Part shown: piece by piece, positions 16,298 to 24,898 of the stretch
Layout: each line of letters opens with the position of its first letter
Position numbering within the stretch: the first letter of the stretch is position 1
Assembly: GCF_009765995.1 (NCBI RefSeq)
Contig: NZ_LMUI01000048.1
Location: 310,001 to 374,000 of the forward strand
DNA: 64,000 bases
Direction of reading: 5' to 3'
DNA from: Methylocapsa sp. S129
Lineage (GTDB): Bacteria > Pseudomonadota > Alphaproteobacteria > Rhizobiales > Beijerinckiaceae
Notes under the pieces: model-generated
The model's database searches: none
What the model saw: the letters and a program-made list of their open reading frames with translations, nothing else
What the model was told of the DNA's origin: nothing
Position numbers and translations under genes: made by a program

Positions 16298-18352
16298 CTA
16301 CCGCAGCGTCGCAGCGATATTGCCGCCATCGACGGTCGTGACGCCGGCGGTCGAGCGTTCCGCCAGCGCCTGATGGACGAAGGCTTGCGCGACATCGTCG
16401 GCGGTCACTTCGAGCCCGAGCAGATTGCCGCCCATATAATCCCTGACGGAAACGCCGCGCGCGGTCGAGCGGCGCGCGATCATCTCTTCGGTCAGGAGCC
16501 CCGATCGGATGCGGTCGGCGTTGACCGCGTTGACGCGAATGCCGTCGGCGCCATGTTCGAGCGCATATTGGCGCGACAGGAACAGCGTCGCCGCTTTCGG
16601 CAGGCCATAAGCGCCGAAATTGGCGCCGGGATTGACCGCCTGCTTGCTCGCGTTGAACAGCAGCGCGCCGCCGGTCCCCTGTTGCTTCATGATGCGCACC
16701 GCGTTCTGCGCGACGCTCTGATGCGCAAAGAAGTTCAGCTCGAAGCTCTTGCGCAGCAGCGCGTCGTCGAGCGTTGCGATCGCGCCCTCCCAGGCCGCGC
16801 CGGCGTTTGAGACGACAATGTCGACGCCGCCATAAGTCGCGACCGCCTTGTCGAAGGCGGCGCGCACGGAGGCGGGGTCCGTGACGTCGCAGCCGATTCC
16901 GATCGAAAGATTGCCGATGTCCCTGGCGACCGCCGCCGCCTTCGCCGCGTCGATGTCGAGAACCGCGACATGGGCGCCCTCGCGCGCAAACGCCTTGGCC
17001 GTCGCCGCGCCGATCGCCCCGGCGCCGCCGGTCACCAGCGCTACCTGGCCGGTGAACGGTTTCGACTTGGCGCCGGCGAGCTTGGCCTGTTCGAGCGACC
17101 AATATTCGAGATCGAACAGATCGGGCCGGCTGACCGGCTCGAAGCGGCCGATCGACTCGGCCTCGCCCGCGGTCTCCAGGCATAATTCGCCGACGTCGGC
17201 GGCGATCCTCGCCTCGCGCAAGGTGCGGCCATGGCCGAACAGGCCGAGCCCCTGCACGAGGGTCAGGCGCGGCATCGGATCGAGCATGATCAGTTTGGCT
17301 TCGCTGCGCGCGGCATTGGCCCGGAAATATTCGGCGTAATCGGCGGCGAAGGCGGCGACGCGCTCTTCGATGATCGCCCTGTACGCGCCAGGCTGCGCTG
17401 CGTCCGGCGCGGGCAGCACCATCGGGCCGGTCTTGATGCGGATCGACAGGTCGGGCGTGGAGACGCCGCGCCCTGCGAGCTCGGCGGCTTCTGCCGCATT
17501 GACGAAGGCGAGGATCGCCGGCGACGTGCGGAACTCGCTGACCATGCGATCGTAGCGGCCCTCACCCCTTTTGACGGCGACGGCGCCGCGCAGCATGGGC
17601 GCGATGTCGTTCGGCGTCGCGAGCTTTTCCGGCAACCTTGCCGGCGTGAAGGGAGGACGCGCGTTCTTGCGGACGTAGTCTTCGGCGATCGTGACGTAAT
17701 GGATCATCCGGTCGTAGGCCTGGCGTGCATTGTCGCCGAAGGTGAAAATGCCATGCTTGTCGAGAATGAGTCCTTCGACCGAGGGGTCCCGGTCGAAAAT
17801 CTCGGCGGCGGCTTTGGCGAGCGCGAAGCCCGGCATGACATAGGGTACGAAGCCCATCTTGCTGCCGAAGAGCGCCTGGCTCATCGCGCGGCTTTCGCGC
17901 TGATCGGCGATCGCCAGAATGGCGGTGGAATGGGTGTGGTCGACAAATTTATGCGGCAGGAAGGCGTGCAGCAGCGTCTCGACGGAGGGATTGGGCGCGT
18001 CGGGATCGAGGAGGTTCGCCCGCTGCAACGTCACCATGTCTTTGTCGGAAAGTTTGCCCAGCTTGCGCGATTTCAGCAGCGGCGCGAGCTTAACCGCCGG
18101 CAGGCCGGCAGGCTCGATGATCCCCATGTCCCAGCCGCTGCCCTTGACGCACAAAACCCGCCAGGTCTCGCCGACGAGGTCGCTGACATCCGTCTTGACG
18201 GACGTATTGCCGCCGCCATGCAGGACGAGGCGCGGTTCGCCGCCGAGCAGGCGCGTGGTGTAGACCCTGAGCGCGAGGTCGCGGCTGACGCCTTGGGCGC
18301 CATAGGCCGAAACCATGGCCTCAGCGTTTTGATCGTCCCAGAGGTTTTTCAT
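16298..18352 (-). CDS. Bifunctional class II aldolase / short-chain dehydrogenase (rhamnulose-1-phosphate aldolase-like)
   Basis: 684 residues. The N-terminal two-thirds is a class II (zinc) aldolase domain: LVLHGGGNTSVKT, VKGSGWDMG and FVDHTHSTAILAIAD, with metal-binding His in DHTH. The last 250 residues are a full short-chain dehydrogenase: VALVTGGAGAIGAATAKAFA (nucleotide binding) and the YGLPK (YxxxK) active site. This fusion is typical of RhaD-type enzymes of L-rhamnose and related 6-deoxysugar pathways, cutting the phosphorylated ketose and oxidising a product. No rhamnose isomerase or kinase is nearby. It starts 107 bases after the GntR gene on the same strand and may be co-transcribed with it. 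Confidence 0.87.
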   Translation of the reverse strand: MKNLWDDQNAEAMVSAYGAQGVSRDLALRVYTTRLLGGEPRLVLHGGGNTSVKTDVSDLVGETWRVLCVKGSGWDMGIIEPAGLPAVKLAPLLKSRKLGKLSDKDMVTLQRANLLDPDAPNPSVETLLHAFLPHKFVDHTHSTAILAIADQRESRAMSQALFGSKMGFVPYVMPGFALAKAAAEIFDRDPSVEGLILDKHGIFTFGDNARQAYDRMIHYVTIAEDYVRKNARPPFTPARLPEKLATPNDIAPMLRGAVAVKRGEGRYDRMVSEFRTSPAILAFVNAAEAAELAGRGVSTPDLSIRIKTGPMVLPAPDAAQPGAYRAIIEERVAAFAADYAEYFRANAARSEAKLIMLDPMPRLTLVQGLGLFGHGRTLREARIAADVGELCLETAGEAESIGRFEPVSRPDLFDLEYWSLEQAKLAGAKSKPFTGQVALVTGGAGAIGAATAKAFAREGAHVAVLDIDAAKAAAVARDIGNLSIGIGCDVTDPASVRAAFDKAVATYGGVDIVVSNAGAAWEGAIATLDDALLRKSFELNFFAHQSVAQNAVRIMKQQGTGGALLFNASKQAVNPGANFGAYGLPKAATLFLSRQYALEHGADGIRVNAVNADRIRSGLLTEEMIARRSTARGVSVRDYMGGNLLGLEVTADDVAQAFVHQALAERSTAGVTTVDGGNIAATLR

Positions 18353-18459
18353 CGCGCGCCCCGCTCCAAACCTTATTCATAGCGGGACAGGACGTAGATG
18401 TCAGCGGATGCGCTCGATGACAGGGCGGCGCAATCTGCCGGCGAGGCTTAAGGCGATCC

Positions 18460-19230
18460 TCACTTGGCGCCTCGCGCCGCCCCTCTGAAAATCTCCTTGA
18501 GGTCGGCGGCCGTCTCGTTCTTCGGCTCCATGTGCAGCCTTTGTTCGACATGCAGGAAGTGGTGGTGCGAGAGTTGAATGGCTCGTGTGGCGTCCCTAGC
18601 GCGCAGCGCTTCGACGATCGCGCCATGTTCGTCGACCGCGCAGATCGACTGGCTGGCCGGTTCATAGACCGACACCATCACGGAGGAGCGGCTGAGGAGA
18701 TCGCGCAGGAAACGCGACAGTTCCGGATTGCCCAGCGCGTCGACGAGGTGAAGGTGAAAGGCGCCCGACAGGCGGACCGATTCGGCGCGGTCGCCGCGCT
18801 CGGCGGCGAGGCGCTCCTGCGCCAGATGTGCGTCGAGGATTCCAAGAATCCGCGCGTCGAGCATACTGACGAGCTGCACGATGACGCCCGCTTCGAGAAC
18901 GCGGTGCGCCTCGTAGACGCGTTTGACCTCTTCGATCGTGGGCTGCGGCACGCGCACGCCGCGGTTGGGGATGATCTCAAGCCGTCGCTCGGCGGCGAGG
19001 CGATGCAGGACCTTGCGGATGCGCTCGCGCGAGGCGCCGAAAATCTCGGCGAGACGGTGCTCGGGCAGTTTGGCGCCCGCCTTCAATTCGCCGTGCAGAA
19101 TCGCCCGGGCGATCGCGGCGTGGATTGACGCGTCAGTATGGGGCTGCGCCCGCGGCGCGCGCCTCCCGCCGCGCCCTGGCGGCTTCAGGGCTTCCTTGAG
19201 AGAATCGTCGCCTGCCTTCATTCGGTCCAT
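18460..19230 (-). CDS. GntR family (FCD-type) transcriptional regulator
   Basis: About 256 residues from the ATG at 19230. The N-terminal winged helix reads IHAAIARAILHGELKAGAKL then LAEIFGASRERIRKVLHRLA, and the C-terminal part is a helical FCD ligand domain (HRVLEAGVIVQLVS, AFHLHLVDALGN, EHGAIVEALRARDA). The open frame reaches 19281, but that ATG lies inside one of three TGTGCACA palindromes, so the start at 19230 is preferred. Three identical palindromes in the gap to the divergent ABC operon suggest this protein controls itself and that operon. Metal-binding His residues typical of FCD proteins (FHLHLV, HHHFLH) are present. Confidence 0.87.
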   Translation of the reverse strand: MDRMKAGDDSLKEALKPPGRGGRRAPRAQPHTDASIHAAIARAILHGELKAGAKLPEHRLAEIFGASRERIRKVLHRLAAERRLEIIPNRGVRVPQPTIEEVKRVYEAHRVLEAGVIVQLVSMLDARILGILDAHLAQERLAAERGDRAESVRLSGAFHLHLVDALGNPELSRFLRDLLSRSSVMVSVYEPASQSICAVDEHGAIVEALRARDATRAIQLSHHHFLHVEQRLHMEPKNETAADLKEIFRGAARGAK

Positions 19231-19252
19231 GAACTTTACGGTGCTCCAAAAA

Positions 19253-19260
19253 TGTGCACA
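19253..19260. promoter_or_regulatory. TGTGCACA operator-like site 1
   Basis: Perfect 8-bp palindrome in the divergent GntR/ABC-operon control region, 23 bases upstream of the chosen GntR start. It sits 22 bases (two helix turns) from site 2, consistent with cooperative binding. Confidence 0.6.
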
Positions 19261-19274
19261 AAATTGGCAAATAA

Positions 19275-19282
19275 TGTGCACA
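19275..19282. promoter_or_regulatory. TGTGCACA operator-like site 2
   Basis: Second copy of the same palindrome; the flanks match site 1 (AATGTGCACA in both). It overlaps the first ATG of the longer GntR open frame, arguing that translation starts further downstream. Confidence 0.6.
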
Positions 19283-19356
19283 TTCGTATTTCTACGGATC
19301 GCCAGCCGCTATTCTATCATCGTGCAACTATTTGGATAATAACATCTAAATTAGAT

Positions 19357-19364
19357 TGTGCACA
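19357..19364. promoter_or_regulatory. TGTGCACA operator-like site 3
   Basis: Third copy, within a 12-bp palindrome (ATTGTGCACAAT, 19355-19366). It lies 63 bases upstream of the binding-protein gene, a position suited to repressing the ABC operon promoter. Confidence 0.6.
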
Positions 19365-19426
19365 ATTGGCCCGGCGCTTGCAAGGCAGGATCGGGGCCTC
19401 AGCCTCGCAACAGCGGAGAGAGTGTG

Positions 19427-20467
19427 ATGAGCCTGAACGATCTATCGCGCCGAAGCATCCTGAAAGCGGGAGGCGCTCTGGTTGGAACATTCGCCATGCC
19501 GGCCATTGTCAGGGCCGACCCGAAGGAAATCGTCGTCGGCGGCCCGGCCGGCGCCGCCAAATATTTCAACGGCGATCTTTTCCCCGTCCTTGAAAGCAAA
19601 CTGGGCATCAAGATCCTTTATGAGGGCAGCAATTCGCTCACCAACCTGCAAAAGATGCAGGCGGACAAAGCGGCGCCGAAAATGTCCGTCGTCATCATGG
19701 ACGATCCTGTCATGATTCCGGCCGCCGCCGAAGGCCTGATTACGCCGATGTCGACCAAAGCCATTCCCAATCTCGACAAGCTTGTCGCTGGAGCCATCCA
19801 TCGCGACGGCCTCTGGGCGAACTACCAGAAGCCTTGGGCGGGCATCGCGTTTTCGACGGCCAAACTGGCAGCCGCGCCGACGAGCTGGACGGAAATGTAC
19901 GATCCCAAATATGCGCAGAAGATCATTGTGCCCTCGCTTTCCAACACGGAAGGATTCTGGAACCTGCTGGTCGCCGCTCATCTCGATAGCGGCAAGCCCT
20001 ATGCGGAAGCCCAATATGACGTCGACGCGGGCTTCCGGAAGCTGAAGAGCCTGAAAGCCAATCTGCTGAACGTCTATACCAACGCGCCGCAGGCGATCAA
20101 TCTGCTGGAACAGGGCGAGGCGTGGATGATCGGCGGCCAGTTCTCGGCCTATACGCTGATCCGCAAGGCGGCGGGCTCGCCCGTCGATCTGGCGACGCCA
20201 AGCGACGGCGCTTTCGCCATGCCGTCGGGAATCGCCAAAGTGACGGGCGGCCCGGGCGGCGATCTTGCCGACGCTTTCATCGATGCGATGCTGGGCGTCG
20301 ACGCGCAATCGATCCTCGCGGCCAAGGCCTTCGTCGCGCCGACCAATCCGGCCGCCCCCAAGCCTGCCGGCTTTCCCGACAGCGCGACGCTGTTTGCGCC
20401 GGATTGGGCCTTCGTCGCCAAGGAGCGCGCCGGCTGGGTCGAGCGCTGGACGAAGGAAATGTCCTGA
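19427..20467 (+). CDS. ABC transporter periplasmic binding protein (PotD-like, Tat-exported)
   Basis: 346 residues from the ATG at 19427. SRRSILKAGGALVGTFAMPA with a following AIVRA is a twin-arginine signal. The mature protein has the fold pattern of polyamine/iron/thiamine-type binding proteins (KLGIKILYEGSNSLTNLQKM, IPNLDKLV, WAGIAFSTAKL, LEQGEAWMIGGQFS). It is the first gene of an operon: the ATPase starts 3 bases after its stop, and each following transport gene overlaps its neighbour. Substrate unknown; the two catabolic genes at the end of the operon point to a ureide or hydantoin-like compound. Confidence 0.87.
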   Translation: MSLNDLSRRSILKAGGALVGTFAMPAIVRADPKEIVVGGPAGAAKYFNGDLFPVLESKLGIKILYEGSNSLTNLQKMQADKAAPKMSVVIMDDPVMIPAAAEGLITPMSTKAIPNLDKLVAGAIHRDGLWANYQKPWAGIAFSTAKLAAAPTSWTEMYDPKYAQKIIVPSLSNTEGFWNLLVAAHLDSGKPYAEAQYDVDAGFRKLKSLKANLLNVYTNAPQAINLLEQGEAWMIGGQFSAYTLIRKAAGSPVDLATPSDGAFAMPSGIAKVTGGPGGDLADAFIDAMLGVDAQSILAAKAFVAPTNPAAPKPAGFPDSATLFAPDWAFVAKERAGWVERWTKEMS

Positions 20468-20470
20468 GCG

Positions 20471-21553
20471 ATGGCTCCCGGCGCGCCGCATCTCGTCGTT
20501 CGCCAGGTCTCCAAACGCTTTGGCGCAGCCCATGTGCTCGACCGCGTCGATCTGACGATCGCGCGCGGCGAGCTCGTCACCTTGCTGGGCCCGTCGGGTT
20601 GCGGCAAGACGACCTTGCTGCGCCTGATCGCCGGGCTCGAATCGCCCGATGCGGGCTCTGTCGAACTGGCGGGGCGCGACATCACGCGCGTTCCGCCGCA
20701 TCGGCGCAATGTCGGCGTCGTGTTCCAGTCCTATGCTTTGTTCCCGCATTTGACCGTCTACGGCAATGTCGCGTTCGGGCTGAAGTCGCGCGGACGCTCG
20801 CGCGGCGAAATCGACGCGGCGGTCGGCCGCGCCCTGTCGCTCGTCCATCTCGAACATCTCGGCGCCCGCAGGATTGCCGCATTGTCGGGCGGCCAGCAAC
20901 AGCGCGTCGCGCTCGCCCGGGCCATCGCGGTCGAACCCGATGTGCTGCTGTTCGACGAAGCTTTGTCGGCGCTCGATCGAAAATTGCGTGAGGAAATGCA
21001 GGTCGAATTGCGCCGTCTGCTGCGCGAGGTCGGCGCGACAGCGATCTTCGTGACGCATGACCAGGATGAGGCGCTGACCATGTCCGATCGCGTCGCGGTG
21101 ATGTTCGCCGGGCGCATCGAGCAGGTCGACGAGCCGCGCATTGTCTATGCGCGGCCGGCGACCCTCTTTACGCTCGGCTTCGTGGGTCTGTCGACGCGCG
21201 TCAGCGGAATCGTCGCTGGATCGAACAATGGCCGCGTCGAGGTCGACACCGCGGTCGGGCGCCTCTCGGCCATCGGCAATTTCCTTATCGGCTCGCCCGT
21301 GGTCGTTGCAGTGCGGCCCGAACATGTGCGCGCGGCCCCGGAGACGGCGGGCAATTGCGTCGCCGGCCGTGTGCGCTCGATTGTGTTTCATGGATCGAAT
21401 TCTCTTGTCGAAGTCGACGCCGGCGCCGCCACGACGCTGCTTGCGCAGATACCCAATGACGTCAGCGCGCCGCCCAGAGTCGGCGACGAGATCAGGCTGT
21501 GCTGGCCTGTCGCCGAGACCTTCGCCTTTCCCATGCCCGAGGCGGGCGCATGA
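20471..21553 (+). CDS. ABC transporter ATPase (PotA-like)
   Basis: 360 residues. Walker A GPSGCGKTTLL, Q-loop (VGVVFQSYALFPHLTVYGNV), signature LSGGQQQRVALARA, Walker B VLLFDEALSALD and switch His (FVTHDQDE) are all intact. The C-terminal 110 residues form a TOBE-type regulatory domain, as in PotA/MalK. Note DEALSALD in place of the more usual DEPLSALD. It overlaps the first permease by 4 bases (ATGA), so tightly coupled. Confidence 0.93.
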   Translation: MAPGAPHLVVRQVSKRFGAAHVLDRVDLTIARGELVTLLGPSGCGKTTLLRLIAGLESPDAGSVELAGRDITRVPPHRRNVGVVFQSYALFPHLTVYGNVAFGLKSRGRSRGEIDAAVGRALSLVHLEHLGARRIAALSGGQQQRVALARAIAVEPDVLLFDEALSALDRKLREEMQVELRRLLREVGATAIFVTHDQDEALTMSDRVAVMFAGRIEQVDEPRIVYARPATLFTLGFVGLSTRVSGIVAGSNNGRVEVDTAVGRLSAIGNFLIGSPVVVAVRPEHVRAAPETAGNCVAGRVRSIVFHGSNSLVEVDAGAATTLLAQIPNDVSAPPRVGDEIRLCWPVAETFAFPMPEAGA

Positions 21554-22416
21554 CCCATGCCGCCGCTCAGGCGCCCGCTGGCAAAATCGTCGATCGCGAC
21601 CGGTCGGCGGCGCTCGCCTTTCTCGCGCCGTCGCTGCTGTTTCTGCTCGTCGCCTTCGTCACGCCGCTTATCTTGCTGCTCGGGGTCAGCCTGGCTGGAC
21701 CCAGCGGCTTGTCGCTTGACGCCTACGGCAAGTTGCTTGGCACAGGTTATTACCTCACCGTCATATGGAACTCTCTTCGGCTTGCGTTGCTGACGACGAT
21801 CTTCGCGCTGGCGATCGCCTATCCCGCCGCCTTTGCCTTGGCGCGCGCGCGTGGAATGGTGCGCACGGCGCTGCTTACTTGCCTGTTCCTGCCGCTGGCG
21901 GCGAGCGTGATCGTCAAGGCGTTCGCCTGGACCATTCTGTTGCGCAGCGACGGCATTGTGAACCGCATCCTGGTCGGCCTCGGCCTGATCGAGGCGCCGA
22001 TCCGGATGATTTTCACCGAAACGGCGCTGATCGTCGGCTCGGTCAATATTTTCCTGCCCTTCATGATCCTGCCGATCTACGCCGTCGTCACGCAGCTCGA
22101 TCGCCGCCTGTCCGAGGCCGCCGCGACTCTGGGGGCGCCGCCGATCGCGGCCTTCCTGAAAGTCACTTTGCCGCTCACGTTGCCGGGAATCATCGCTGGC
22201 GTCGCGCTGGTCTTCTCGTTGTCGGTTTCGGCCTATGTCGTGCCGACCCTGCTGATCGGCGAGCGCTATCCGACGCTCGCCTCGACAATCGCCAAAGCCT
22301 ATCTGCTGGCGCGCGATCCCCAGTTCGGCGCGGCCGCCGGCGTCGCCTTGCTGGTCATCGCCTTGATCGTCGTGACCTTGAGCGCGCGGCTCGCGGGCCG
22401 GGAGAACAGCCGGTGA
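21550..22416 (+). CDS. ABC transporter permease (PotB-like)
   Basis: 288 residues with six hydrophobic segments, the first at LAFLAPSLLFLLVAFVTPLI. The EAA loop for contact with the ATPase is LSEAAATLGAPPIAAFLKVTLP. The ATG at 21550 overlaps the ATPase stop by 4 bases and its own stop overlaps the next GTG by 4 bases. Confidence 0.92.
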   Translation: MTHAAAQAPAGKIVDRDRSAALAFLAPSLLFLLVAFVTPLILLLGVSLAGPSGLSLDAYGKLLGTGYYLTVIWNSLRLALLTTIFALAIAYPAAFALARARGMVRTALLTCLFLPLAASVIVKAFAWTILLRSDGIVNRILVGLGLIEAPIRMIFTETALIVGSVNIFLPFMILPIYAVVTQLDRRLSEAAATLGAPPIAAFLKVTLPLTLPGIIAGVALVFSLSVSAYVVPTLLIGERYPTLASTIAKAYLLARDPQFGAAAGVALLVIALIVVTLSARLAGRENSR

Positions 22417-23213
22417 GCGCAAGAATCGCGATCACGCTTGCCTGGCTCTGCGCGATCGGCGCCGTCGTCTTTCTGTTGTCGCCATTGCTGGTGATCGCCG
22501 CCGCGAGCTTTTCGCCGACCCCGGTGTTCGATCTGCCGGTCGGCGGCGCTTCGCTGCGCTGGTATGCGCGGATCGGCGCGCTTGACGGATTCTGGCCGGC
22601 GTTGTCGTTGTCTTTGCAACTGGCGCTGCTTTCGACGGCGCTGTCGCTTGTGCTGGGCACGCTCGCTGCGATTGCGCTGGCGCGCGGAAAGCTTCCCGGC
22701 GCGCAGGCGATCGCCACCGCGCTGGTTTCGCCGCTGATGATGCCGGGCCTCGTGCTCGGCATTGCGCTGCTGCAATATTTCCGCGCGATCGGCTTCAACG
22801 CGACATGGAGCGCGCTGCTCGTCGCCCATGTCGTCGTCACATTGCCCTATGTCGCGCGCACGATGATCGCCGGCATGGTCCGTTTCGATTTCACGCTGAT
22901 GGAGGCGGCCAGGACCCTTGGCTGCACCTACGCCCAGGCGATCCGGCGCGTGATGATCCCTGCTTTGGCGCCGTCCTTCCTCATTGCGGGCCTGTTCAGC
23001 TTTCTCGCTTCGTTCGACAATTACCCCGTCTCGATTTTCCTGACCGACGTGCGAACCAAGACGCTGCCGATCAAAATGCTGCAATATATCGATGAGGCGC
23101 CCGACCCGACGCTCGCCGCGCTGTCGACGCTGATCCTCATCGCGACGATTGTCCTGCTGTTGGCGAGCGACCGCCTCGTTGGTCTTCACCGCATGGCGGG
23201 AACGGGAGATTGA
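22413..23213 (+). CDS. ABC transporter permease (PotC-like)
   Basis: 266 residues from a GTG at 22413 that overlaps the previous stop (GTGA). Six hydrophobic segments; the EAA loop is MEAARTLGCTYAQAIRRVMIP. With PotB-like it forms the membrane channel of the importer. The open frame runs further upstream inside the previous gene, but that part is a shadow. Confidence 0.92.
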   Translation: MSARIAITLAWLCAIGAVVFLLSPLLVIAAASFSPTPVFDLPVGGASLRWYARIGALDGFWPALSLSLQLALLSTALSLVLGTLAAIALARGKLPGAQAIATALVSPLMMPGLVLGIALLQYFRAIGFNATWSALLVAHVVVTLPYVARTMIAGMVRFDFTLMEAARTLGCTYAQAIRRVMIPALAPSFLIAGLFSFLASFDNYPVSIFLTDVRTKTLPIKMLQYIDEAPDPTLAALSTLILIATIVLLLASDRLVGLHRMAGTGD

Positions 23214-23218
23214 CGCCG

Positions 23219-24136
23219 ATGACGAGCCAAACGCGCATCCATTCCGGCCATCGCGATTTTGTCGGCTATGCCGGTTCGCCGCCCGACCCGCGATGGCCGG
23301 GCGGGGCGAAAGTCGCGTTGTCTTTCGTTCTCAATTTTGAGGAAGGCGCGGAATTCGCGGTGTCGGAGGGCGATGCGCTCAACGAGGGGATCTACGAGGT
23401 CGACCATCGGCTGGAGGGTCCAGATCCCTGCGTCGAGAGTCATTTTGAATATGGTTCGCGCGCGGGATGGTGGCGGATCATGGACCTGTTCGACGCTTAT
23501 GGCGTCAAAGCGACGGTCAGCGCCTGCGGGCGCGCGGTCGAGCGCTCGCCCGCGCTGGCGCGCGACGCCGTCAGGCGCGGCCATGAAGTCGCGGCGCATG
23601 GTTGGCGCTGGGAAAGCCATGCCGGTATGGAGGAGGGCGCCGAGCGCAGGGCCATCGCGCGGACCGTCGAGACCATCGCCGATGTCACGGGCGCACGGCC
23701 GGTCGGTTGGCATACGCGCTCGGCGGCCTCGCAAAATACGCGTCGCCTGTTAGTCGAGGAGGGCGGGTTTCTCTACGATTGCGACGCCTACAACGATGAT
23801 CTGCCCTATTTCGCCTCCGTTTCCGGCAAGCGGCATCTTGTGCTGCCCTATGCGTTCGACACCAACGACATGCATTTCCAGCACACCCAGCGTTTTCGCG
23901 GCGCAGACTTTGCCGATTACATCATCGGCGCATTCGACTGGCTGGCGCGCGAGGGCGCAAGCGCGCCAAAGATGATGTCGGTCGGGCTTCACCTGCGCAT
24001 GATCGGGCGCCCGGGGCGCATCGGCGCGCTTGACGCGATTTTGCGCCATGTCACGCAAGGCGATGCCGCATGGATCGCGCCGCGCGCCGCGATCGCTCGC
24101 CACTGGCTTGCGACATTTCCCGAGGCCCCGCGGTGA
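23219..24136 (+). CDS. PuuE-like allantoinase (polysaccharide deacetylase fold)
   Basis: 305 residues. HRDFVGYAGSPPDPRWPGGA followed by SFVLNFEEGAEFAVSEGD matches the start of cofactor-independent allantoinases (PuuE), which open (S)-allantoin to allantoate. NodB-fold segments follow: VKATVSACGRAVER, HEVAAHGWRWESH, PVGWHTRSAAS and GFLYDCDAYNDDLPYF. Specificity could be another cyclic amide. The ATG at 23219 fits family length; a TTG at 23210 is possible. It is in the operon directly after the transporter and overlaps the racemase-like gene by 4 bases. Confidence 0.8.
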   Translation: MTSQTRIHSGHRDFVGYAGSPPDPRWPGGAKVALSFVLNFEEGAEFAVSEGDALNEGIYEVDHRLEGPDPCVESHFEYGSRAGWWRIMDLFDAYGVKATVSACGRAVERSPALARDAVRRGHEVAAHGWRWESHAGMEEGAERRAIARTVETIADVTGARPVGWHTRSAASQNTRRLLVEEGGFLYDCDAYNDDLPYFASVSGKRHLVLPYAFDTNDMHFQHTQRFRGADFADYIIGAFDWLAREGASAPKMMSVGLHLRMIGRPGRIGALDAILRHVTQGDAAWIAPRAAIARHWLATFPEAPR

Positions 24137-24891
24137 CTCGCCGGCGCATCCTGCTCGTCAATCCCAACACTTCTGCGCTGGTCACGCAGATACTCGCGAG
24201 CGAGGCGCGCCGCATCGTCGGCGAAGCGGCCGAGATCGACGCCGTGACGGCGCCGTTCGGCGCGGCCTCGCTGGAATGCCGCGCCGAACTTGTCGTCGCC
24301 GCCCATGCGGTGTTGGAGGCCATCGCCGCGCATACGAACTATGACGCGGCGGTGATCGGCGCTTTCGGCGATCCGGGTCTTGAGGCCGCGCAGGATATTG
24401 CCCGAGCGCCAGTGTTCGGGCTGGGTCGGTCGGGGCTGCGCGCGGCCGCCGCGGGCGGGCGCCGGTTCGCCATCGTGACGATTGGCGAGCGCATGCGCCC
24501 CGATATCGAACGCATGGTCGTCGCCGAAGGATTGTCGAACCAATTGACGGCGATCCGGTTCCTCAGCGCAGCCGTTCTCGATGTCGCGGCGGACCGCGCG
24601 TTATTTTCCGACGCGCTGGTCTCAGCCGCCCATGCTTGCGTGACGGAGGGCGGCGCCCAGAGCATCCTGTTCGGTGGCGCCCCCTTCGCGGGAATCGCCC
24701 ACGATCTTGCCGACCGCATCGCCGCCCCCGTTTTCGACGGCCTCGCCAGCGCGATGCGTGACGCGATGGAAGCGCCGCCGCTTTCCGCGCCTGCCGGCGT
24801 AATGGCGAGCGCGACGCCGCGCAAAGCGAATGTGCGGGTCTCGCAGCAGCTTGCGGAACGCATTCATGATTTCTTGAGCCGGCGTGTCTGA
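24133..24891 (+). CDS. Asp/Glu/hydantoin racemase family protein lacking the usual cysteines
   Basis: 252 residues from GTG at 24133, overlapping the allantoinase stop. RILLVNPNTSALVTQIL is the family opening. Family members such as hydantoin and allantoin racemases carry one catalytic Cys in 'VIACFxDPGL' and another in 'LGCAGM'. Here these read VIGAFGDPGL and LFGGAPFAGI, so both Cys are absent; other Cys are in SLECRAEL and AHACVTEG. The fold assignment is good but racemase activity is doubtful. In context it would act on the same compound as the PuuE-like enzyme. It ends 7 bases before the convergent GGDEF/EAL gene stop. Confidence 0.78.
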   Translation: MTRRRILLVNPNTSALVTQILASEARRIVGEAAEIDAVTAPFGAASLECRAELVVAAHAVLEAIAAHTNYDAAVIGAFGDPGLEAAQDIARAPVFGLGRSGLRAAAAGGRRFAIVTIGERMRPDIERMVVAEGLSNQLTAIRFLSAAVLDVAADRALFSDALVSAAHACVTEGGAQSILFGGAPFAGIAHDLADRIAAPVFDGLASAMRDAMEAPPLSAPAGVMASATPRKANVRVSQQLAERIHDFLSRRV

Positions 24892-24898
24892 CGGCGCG

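Noticed and set aside
19442-21391. 649-codon open frame on the minus strand
   Set aside because: Antisense to the binding-protein and ATPase genes, whose motifs are clear; composition is that of a shadow frame.
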